64,000 bases of DNA from Dinochytrium kinnereticum (Eukaryota; Chytridiomycota; Chytridiomycetes; Chytridiales; Chytridiaceae), in contig JADGJT010000086.1 in NCBI GenBank assembly GCA_027604005.1, positions 1 through 64,000 on the forward strand, written 5' to 3'. Below the pieces are notes generated by a model. It saw nothing but the letters and a program-made list of their open reading frames with translations. It did no database searches and was not told where the DNA came from. Below are positions 56,208 to 64,000 of the stretch, piece after piece (the first letter of the stretch is position 1; every line of letters begins with the position of its first letter). The position numbers and the translations under genes were made by a program.

Positions 56208-58153
56208 TTAGATAATATATTTGTGCTTAACACCCTTCGGGAAGTAAACCACGTCCCCAAACAATTTCAAGTCAATAAGTGGTGATTGTTTTTCCTTAGG
56301 TAACTTTGAATGGGTTAGCAATATCTCCAACGAGATCAACTATACATAGTGAGAATACTCAGAATTTAACCTCTGCAACGTCCCAGAAATACTTTGCGAA
56401 ATCATTGCTCTTAGTTCATCACTCGGTGACACCGCAGGTGCAAGCTCAATCACAATATTGAGACGGGAATCATCCTGTTCGTCTGTTCCCACGCTAAGCA
56501 CAAATTTCCCTGTAACAAATGCATTGACGGGATCTGATTCTAAGCCGACCATGACTTGGTCAACATACCTGAAGTAGTAAAAAAACAAAAAAAAAGGAGT
56601 TTGATAGACATACACATTTGCACCGTACAAAGATACTGTCCAAAATGCTCGACCAAAAACATATACAAAGGGAAGCTTCCGCGCGCCGCGGGTTTGAGAA
56701 AGATTGTTAAAAGGAGAAAACTCCCCGTTGGATTCGGTTTCAATAAATTGGACCATTTCGGCGAAGGAGATTAGACCACCAGCATCACCAATCCTATATC
56801 TAATCTCCTATAAGCTCTGATAAAATAAAAAAAATGCCTTATCAACGGAGAAACAAGAACCGAGTCTCGGTCGTTATCTATCTGCATTGGTAAAGTAGTG
56901 AAAGCAAGAGTTTTATCGTCTTCATAAAGTTCCATAAACCGGCTTTTCATAATTTTAGAATCTCAGTAAAGAAACTTCCCTACCTACTTCTTAGGATCAT
57001 ACTGAAGAAGTGATGGCAGCCGGTCTTTCCCAAATAGTTTTCGGGCCACAACCGGATTGTTCGAAAGCCAAAGCCTAATATTTGCCGACAAAGGCGATTC
57101 GCAAGCGAGAACACCGGCATCGGCCGTTCCGTATATACTTACGATAGAGGTTAAGGGATGTTTAATCCCTGCTTTCGCAGCAACCATTGCCCTCCATTCC
57201 TCTGAAAACACCTCCCCTGCTAATATCATGCGCATGTTAAATGATGACCATGGGACCTGCTGTTGTGCCCCGGCGTCAATGACGCTTTTTACGAATGGTG
57301 GGTAGCCGCAAATGAGGGTTTGCTGGTATTGCTGTGAGAGGCTTTTTACTATTCTAGAGAAGATATAGATTAGTGAATGAATTGAACTAGGGTTGAATAC
57401 TTTAGTATTTCGGGGACGTCGTTTCCGGGAGTTACGATGGTTAAGGGATAGCCTTTCATGGAGATATATCTCAAGCAGAAAGTAGTAAAAACACCTGAAT
57501 ACCGCCATATAAGAGATTGATGAAACTTTTTCCCCTACCACCAACCCAAGACCCACTAAACGTTTAGATGCTGTGAATTAAAAAACTCTTACAGGGGAAA
57601 TGCGACCACAGCCAACGTTGAAAGCTGGTCGGCTTCAAATGAGTCATATAGGATTTGTTCGAAACGGACAGCAACGGATATTTCTTTAGAACATTTAAGT
57701 TAATTACCAAATAGAAGTATCTAACCACTTTCAGGAGATCTTGCCCATGCCGTAGGGGTTCCACCACTGACAATGATGAGTATTGTTTCATTTGTAAAGT
57801 AATTCGTACCTTCCCGAACTAAAATGAATAAAATCAAGACTTCGGCCATTACGATCAACGCAGCGATCATTAAAATTATAGGCATTCACATAAGATTCTT
57901 TGGTAATAAAGGGAAAGTTGGCCTTAAAATCCGCAAAACGCAGAACAAGGTCCTCTGCCACACCATTAATGTGAAGCGCAATCTGGAAAGCAGGAACACG
58001 CTTCACCGCGATTCCAACAAGTCTCTCCAATTTATTTATCGCAGCACTTGGAGCCAGACTTCCATCTTCATCCTTATCACGTTCGCGAATGAGGTCATGT
58101 ATGTTGGTTTCCAAGAACGTCTTGAGCAAGGCAAAAGTGTCTTTTGAGGACAT
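56208..58153 (-). CDS. PaaK-like adenylate-forming enzyme (phenylacetate-CoA ligase/F390-synthetase-like family)
   Basis: Ten minus-strand exons: 57810-58153, 57726-57766, 57593-57683, 57539-57555 (17 nt), 57401-57494, 56988-57353, 56855-56942, 56614-56807, 56346-56568 and 56208-56303, closing to 517 aa. Motifs: FIHFSSGSGGTPTAWARSP (nucleotide-binding loop), STLAVVAFPLGSWVGG, KGYPLTIVTPGNDVPEIL, TLICGYPPFVKSVID, MILAGEVFSEEW, SIYGTADAGVLACE, IRYRIGDAGG and the end segment VVYFPKGVKHKY. This matches AMP-binding proteins of the COG1541 group. They adenylate a carboxylic acid and, in PaaK, transfer it to CoA. The substrate here is unknown and no carrier domain is present. The seventh intron (56808-56854) has a weak donor, GTTTCT. 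The start codon overlaps that of the divergent C12orf4 homologue. Confidence 0.85.
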
Positions 58154-58154
58154 G
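58151..58154. promoter_or_regulatory. CATG tetranucleotide holding both start codons of a divergent gene pair
   Basis: The minus gene starts at the complement of CAT 58151-58153 and the plus gene at ATG 58152-58154. Both starts give the expected N-terminal sequence of their families. All promoter and leader sequence must then lie inside the partner's coding region. Confidence 0.65.
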
Positions 58155-60869
58155 TCGTACAAGACTGAGCTGGAGGTGGAGGTGGATGTTGTTCTTGAGC
58201 GTGGGGAGCCAGAGATATCGGTTCGACTTCCCGTTGAGTGGAATGGATCGGATTTAGTTGCGATTGATTGGGGGGAAGTTCATGTGGATAAGGAGTTGTC
58301 GAGTGAAATGGAGAGGACGATAAAAATTGCTGGGTTGGATGCTGTTGAAAGGGCTTTGGTTAAAGTGGTTGAAATTATAGCGACGCAGGGTAAAGCATTG
58401 AGAAGACTTCCAACATTGAATGATATTCTCAATTTTTTAGAAATATCTGCACCTCAGAGGCAGCAAGTGCCTGAAGAATGGAAAGCTTGGTTGAAAACAG
58501 AAGTGGAAGCATATTCAGATAGATCAGAGGTAATGATTCTTCTGTTGGCTGTGCTCAAGGTTTAATATTATATTGAAGCCAATTTTCCCTAAAGCCTACA
58601 ACGCTTTAATTAATTCGACTTCTCCGTCGGTATTTGATACTTTGCTGGAACTCGAGCGGAGCTATGCAGAGGCCGTAGAGAAGGCTCACAAAACACGCGA
58701 ACAAACCTTAGCAGACCTCGAGGCTCAGTAAGATAGTTTCCTTAGTCGTGCTTCTATTGGATTACTTAAGAGGTTTAAGCCATGTACATTCTATGGAGAG
58801 GGTAGTCCAACAAAACGACATGGCCAACCCAAATCTATCTTACATTGTCGAACGCCATGTTGAGGTTTACCCGTTGTTTTAAATCCATCTAATTATTGCT
58901 GCTAAAGGACGTGGAAATGCTCCAAGCGACAACCGAAAGTCAACTACAAGAATTATATTTGACCCAAAAAAACGAATACCGCGACTTTGTCGTCAAAGTT
59001 TACGATGAGATGCTGTCTCGAGAGCAGAGCAGTCGTTCTGGTGCCTTGAGTACCCTTCAATATCCCTCCAGCCCCTTCGAATTGGAAGTACCTTCTGTAG
59101 ACCATTCGCGGAACGATATCGGAAAGGACAATCAAACAAAGGAGGACAGTGGTCGCCGCGTCGTTTCAGCCGCAATTAGGAAGCTTGAAAGAATGCCTTC
59201 TAATGAGATGCTGATTACCGGTGGAATGAAACTACGAAATGAGGAGGAGAAGAGAAATCGACCTAATCCTAGTGGTGACGTATGATGGATAGCATTAATT
59301 CCATATGTTTGCTAAGTATTGTTCTAGGTAGATTGGCAAAAAAAGGTTCGGGAGATTGAAGATATGGGATTCTCAACATCTCAAGCACGGGCTGCTCTAA
59401 CTCTGTCTAATCGAAACACGGTAGCTTATTAATTACACACATTTCTAAAATGATTAGGAAACCGCCGTTTCCCTTCTTCTGGAAGATCCAGATAAAATAA
59501 ATGATTTTCTCGCGAACTCGCCGCAAGCCCCAACAAAAAATCTAGAGCGACCACTCAGATCCTCACCTTCTACAGGAAGCTTATCGAAACCAAATCAAGT
59601 GGCGGCATGGCCACGTCTCCCTTCAACTGTCAATAATGCATCTGCTGGGGGTTCACGAACCTCAATATCGGGATCACAAACTGCAACACCACAGGATTCT
59701 CCGTCTTTAAATAGGCGGAATTTTTCTCCTCTGGCGTTTATTCAACAGCAACAAGCGAGACTTACAGCCCAAGGAGCGGCTCCGTTAAAGAAGATGTCCA
59801 GTATGCTTGGGAAAGCAATTGGAGCTCTAGTATCCGATAATGGCGAGTAAGTTAATCTCAGTCGCTTACGTAAATGCAATTATTTTTTAAGTTTCAATTA
59901 AAGAATAGTACCAGCCGTTGACATGGCAGAGCTCTCAGAGTCTTTTACAATTTTCTTTGGAACTCAAGTCAAAACCATGTATAATTTACGGTTAAGCGTT
60001 GTATCCCCAAGCGACCTTTTTTTCAATCTTCAACCCGAGCCATCTCAAGAACTGGCATACAGAGCACAAACTGCGTCGAGCCTATATTCTCATAATCTTT
60101 CAGCCCTCATTATAATGCTTGAGGCTCGAGATTTTAAGAAGTACAGTTTGGGAAAGTCTGCGAATAGAGGTTTTTTTCTTTCTAAAGTCTCATTGGGTTT
60201 AAATGCTATGTTAGCTTTCATGCAGAAATGCAAGCGCTCAACTGAGTTTCACTTTGAAGATATTGAAACTCAGCTGAGTAGAATAGAGGATCAATTTGAG
60301 AAAAATGAAGACGGCGAGCCCATTGTCGAAGAAGGTAGAGCGAAACAAGAGCAAAAATATTTATTTGATTTTAGGGGACTTTTTCATTACCAAACACTCG
60401 AATATTCCTCAGATCCATTTGATATTCCATCTCGTCATTGGGGAGGATTGTAAGAGGAAATTCCGGCAATCACTAACTAGGTTAAGCAATGAAAGGGGAC
60501 CTGACCAGTCGCTCGGCAGTTATCAATGGATACAGAAGCATTCTACGTGTTGCCTATAAGTGCGACGTGAATCATATCACAGCTCCCCTTCTACTGCTTC
60601 CGGAATCAGAGCAAGATGCCAAAAACGTGACCCCCAATACACTGAGCATATCAGAGACGACCATATACAAAAGAGCTGAGATGGTATTGAAAAGTACCAA
60701 AGGCCTTATTACGGAGAATTCTCGTGCAAGTAAACATGCTGGAGATAGCTCTGGAATGGATAAGCATGTTCGATCTTTTCAATTCCTGTTACCCCCTAAT
60801 ATTCCTCGACATGTCGCGTGCTTTTCCATGGTTAGAGAAAAACTGGCTGAAGTTTTCAAAACGTCATAA
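58152..60869 (+). CDS. C12orf4/FERRY3 homologue with an internal UBA domain
   Basis: Exons 58152-58529, 58595-58727, 58780-58864, 58908-59279, 59328-59420, 59458-59846, 59904-60334, 60375-60449 and 60496-60869; about 776 aa. It follows human C12orf4 in order: a beta-rich start (LEVEVDVVLE...SVRLPVEW), YNALINSTSPSVFDTLLELE, QNEYRDFVVKVYDEM-type coils, SESFTIFFGTQVKTMYNLRL, STEFHFEDIETQL, GDFFITKHSNIPQIHLIFHL, YRSILRVAYKCDVNHITAPLLL, and RAEMVLKSTKGLI. C12orf4 is subunit 3 of the FERRY Rab5-effector complex, which links endosomes to mRNAs. Between the coil and the core sits an extra UBA-like domain (EIEDMGFSTSQARAALTLSN...ETAVSLLLE, exons 5-6) and a Ser/Pro linker. One problem: exon 1 ends in phase 0 at GTAATG but exon 2 needs phase 1, so one border is non-canonical or a base is missing. 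Confidence 0.85.
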
Positions 60870-60935
60870 TAATATTGCTCCTTCATTCATGTGAGAGTTT
60901 ATTAGTGTAAGAATTTAAAAAAAAAAAAAAGTGTG

Positions 60936-63900
60936 ATGACTTCGTTTGTTGTCCCTTTGGTACTGTGGAATCGTGAATCGACTCCTGTTTTCCCCCCCTC
61001 GCATGTAGCGGCTTCCTATAACGGAAAATGCATCGTGACGGCCCACAGCAACGGCTGCCTGTGGGTCCATGACGCTGCACATTTGGGATCCGAGGATGCA
61101 GAGAGATTTCAAGTGAGGCATCATCAAATGTTTCTTTTAACAAGTAGCTATCGCCGAAAATATGTCTATATGGACACAGCGCGCCTATAAGCCTTCTATT
61201 CCTGTGCAGGATTGAAGTGGATGCGCCAACAACTGTGGAGAATATCTTGCTTTCAGCATCTGAGGATGGGTTCGATATGGTCATGACAATTCGTTGATCG
61301 CATATTAGGGAGCTGACGATGTGGGATTTATTTGATGGGCGTGCTCTTCAAAACAACCAGAATGCATTAAAAGCAGCGATTCGGGCTTTACTGGTTAGGA
61401 TCGCTATAGTTGGGAGCTGACATTTTCTAGTTAACGCCTGGAAATAAATATTTCCTCTGCGGAGGGAGCTCAAACAAAGTATCCGTTCTTTCGTCATCAA
61501 CTCTAGAGGTCTGGGCTTTCGTTTTCAAAAGCCTCTTACTCGTGATAGCCTATATGCCAGCTGTCAATATGTGATGACTGGATCATTAATTTCACCCTAA
61601 TCCAATCGATCGAGTGAGTTTCACCCCGCCTCTTTTTCAAATACCAATATTTCATGTGAAGGGACGCATTTCAAGTCGGAATAATGACATCAGGGTGTGA
61701 TTTTATAGTAGTTGAATTTAGTGAAAGCAATATGCAAGAATTTCAAATACTATACCGAACATCTGGGCTGATACCGCGATGGCCCAGTCCTCTTTCAGTT
61801 AGGACGTCGAAAGATTTCCCAAACTACATGCTGGTATTTCAGGGACAATTGTGTCAGGTTTTTTTTTCCTAAGGTCTTCTTTTGCTGATAATGTAGTTAC
61901 TTGAAATCACAACCACCAGTACCCAGCTACAGGCCACCGTTGAGTGCGGAAATGATGCATTTTGGACCGGGGGCCAGTTTTACCGTTCAGACCTTGTGTT
62001 TTTGTGGACAAACGTCTGTAAACCTACAAGTTTTTACGCTTTTCCGTTGTTTGCTTAAACGCGTCTAACGACAAAATGTAGAGGGGCTCCGTTTACACAT
62101 ATTATATGAGCAACGAGAACGATTTGTACGTATCCGACAAAGAAATACCATCTGCGTCGTCGGCCCTTGTTTTGTCCAGCGGGCAGCGGTTTATGTATGC
62201 TAAACGAGGGAAAGCAAGACAGGAAAAGATGTAGGTTGTATGATTCTGTCATTTTAATCAGGCGCAGGACACTTCGCCTATTGGCTAGCGCAAAGCCGTC
62301 AGATAACGATGTGGCGACATCCTGCATTGTTCGTCACATAACTGCACAGATGGATTCGGAAGATTGCATTCTTATCTCTTTTCGGGAAAAGGCACTTCTT
62401 GTTTCGTCCCTTAGACTGCCTTCTCGAACAGTCACACCCATCGAAAGTGCAGAAGCTTTATCTAGCCTAGACGGTAGTTTAAAGTTGGAAGAGAATGCAT
62501 ACCTTGATATTTTACGGAGCAAGAGTAAGGTGACTGTAATTGTCGTTTTCTGATATTTTGAAGCTATTTTCCAAGACGAGAGCCATGCCACGCTTCGAAG
62601 CGTTTGTTCATCAGCAATAGTTTCAGATAGTCTTGTTGCTCTGGGGCTTGGTTGACACTAGGTTTAAACAGATTTAACCTTTCACAGATAATGGAACAAT
62701 ATGCATTTCAGAAATGCTAGTCCCTTTCTTGCACCCTCTATCTGAGATTGAATCAAGATCGCGATACATGCTGACTGGTCATACCGGAAAAGTTACGTGC
62801 CTATATCGTCCGGAGACCTCCAGCAGTCACCGCTACCTTTTAAGTAGTGCTGACGACTGCACCATCAGAATATGGAACATCGAGTAAGGTTACGGAAGCA
62901 CATAGCCGCTTATCTATATAGTACGTATGCGCTTATCGCTACCTTCCGAAACCAAGTTGCGCCGACGTTGTTTTTCTCATCTTTCGAGAATATCAGTCAC
63001 TCTAAACCAAAGAACTGGCTATTGTCAGTGTGCAGGCGTAACTCTGTAACGCTGTTTGATTTGGATGAAGTTAGATGGTAAGCTGCGCACAGTAAGGAGT
63101 CTAATAATAATGGCGCATAGTTTATATCGCTTTTTTGAACATGACCAGACGATCGCGTCTGTCTCCTTTAAATTTGCTGATGATTTTACTATAATCAAGG
63201 ATTCCGATGGCTTTATTTTTGTGTGGCAGGTTCCCTCAATTCGTCACAGCAATGCCTGAGCCTTTTTGTAATAGCTTAAAACAGGGCATCTGGATAGAGT
63301 TGAATCAGCGTCTTTTGCAGAGGAGATTCTAAGTGGATGCGACCTTACTATCCCGTTGAGTGAAGATTTGTATTTTGAACTAATTGATATAGAGTGAGTA
63401 AGGGTATCAACGACGTTAAGTGCGCAAATGCAAGGCAGTCGATTTCTGCCTATACCCTTACTTCCTTAAATGCCTACGGTGAGGGATATGATGAGTCCAA
63501 CTAATGGCATAAGATATACCTTTAGGGCTCGTGTACATAATTAATCTTAAGAGATTCATAAGCTCTTTGCGTTTGAGTTCACAGGGAATAGCGGCTTTAA
63601 AGACTTTGAAGCTTCGAAGATCATCCGACATATTGACCCCTTTTGGGAAATCCTCGTCACAGCTGTCAAATGATATCGATAAGGGAGAGAAAGTTGACAT
63701 AAAGACCAGGTAAGTCTAATTGACTTATCGACATCTTAGTATAATTTTAGCGATGAAAGTCTAAGCAAAAGTTCTTTCGATTTGCTTATATTGGAGAATC
63801 TTTTGTGGATCAGCCTACCATCAAAATCTAGCGAGTTGCTAGAGACGAGCAAGAAATTTTTTTCTGGAAGAAGAAGCTTGAAAGGAGACAATACTTCTTC

Positions 63901-64000
63901 AGGCATTCGAGGGTAAAGCGAGTTAAAGATCCTGTTATTAACAACCCTTAGCGCCAGCGGATTTCTAGCTCTTGCTTCTTCGAACTTTACAGAAGCTTCA
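60936..64000 (+). CDS. WDR7 / rabconnectin-3 beta homologue, 5' part, cut by the right edge
   Basis: Starts at ATG 60936 (MTSFVVPLVLWNRESTP), 66 nt after the FERRY3 homologue. The N-terminal WD40 pieces follow animal WDR7: GKCIVTAHSNGCLWVHDA, ILLSASEDGELTMWDLFDGR (across the intron starting at 61270), ICDDWIINFTLI, DAFWTGGQFYRSDLVFLWTNEG, TGHTGKVTCLYRP, YLLSSADDCTIRIWNIE (62880), NSVTLFDLDEVRW and FADDFTIIKDSDGFIFVWQ. Exon 1 is 60936-61112. Many later exons of 40-250 nt are separated by about 40-nt introns and were not all delimited. Rabconnectin-3 (DMXL + WDR7) assembles and activates V-ATPase on endosomes; the yeast counterpart is the RAVE complex. The gene runs past base 64000, so the C-terminal HEAT-like part is missing. 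Confidence 0.85.

Overview
This is eukaryotic nuclear DNA from a fungus that most likely builds a flagellum, so a chytrid-type, early-diverging lineage is the best fit. Fungal signs are many short GT-AG introns with CTNAC-like branch points, a Zn2Cys6 transcription factor, an ERG24-type sterol reductase, a PurK-PurE fused ADE2, a Siw14-type phosphatase and Dus1. Flagellar signs are a full-length IFT80 and, 45 nt downstream, a CFAP99-like coiled-coil gene. The genus cannot be named from this window.

Layout. 1-26 kb is roomy, with 0.5-2 kb pyrimidine-rich gaps and introns mostly 55-160 nt: the end of an M43 metalloprotease, a TMEM86/YhhN protein, CLU1/CLUH, an unrecognised (possibly mitochondrial) protein, an ACAD10/11-type aminoglycoside-phosphotransferase-fold kinase (minus), PEX11, a Zn2Cys6 factor, ERG24 and a bifunctional PFK-2/FBPase-2. 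26-29 kb holds SSU72 (minus) divergent from TXNL1. From about 29 kb the sequence becomes AT-richer, introns shrink to about 35-50 nt and genes nearly touch: a hypothetical (minus), a GAF-GAF-PAS class III cyclase, a small Ser/Pro protein (minus), an Apd1/Aim32-type thioredoxin-like ferredoxin fused to an adrenodoxin-type ferredoxin (minus), an ERGIC-53/Emp47 lectin, a poorly resolved stretch (37.4-38.9 kb), ADE2 (minus), exportin-4 (minus), SIW14, an unknown gene (minus), DUS1, mitochondrial uS7, IFT80, CFAP99-like, a PaaK-like adenylate-forming enzyme (minus), a C12orf4/FERRY3 homologue carrying a UBA domain, and the 5' part of WDR7/rabconnectin-3 beta, cut by the right edge.

How the genes relate. 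Most are unlinked housekeeping genes, but the right half is organised in very tight divergent pairs (start codons 25-70 nt apart, and in one case overlapping inside a single CATG) and in a tight plus-strand tandem DUS1 - uS7m - IFT80 - CFAP99. The points most worth a second look are the cyclase, the double Fe-S fusion, the UBA-bearing FERRY3 homologue, the shared-ATG gene pair and the flagellar tandem. Exon borders were derived by hand from splice motifs, reading phase and remembered family conservation. Places where the phase does not close are stated.
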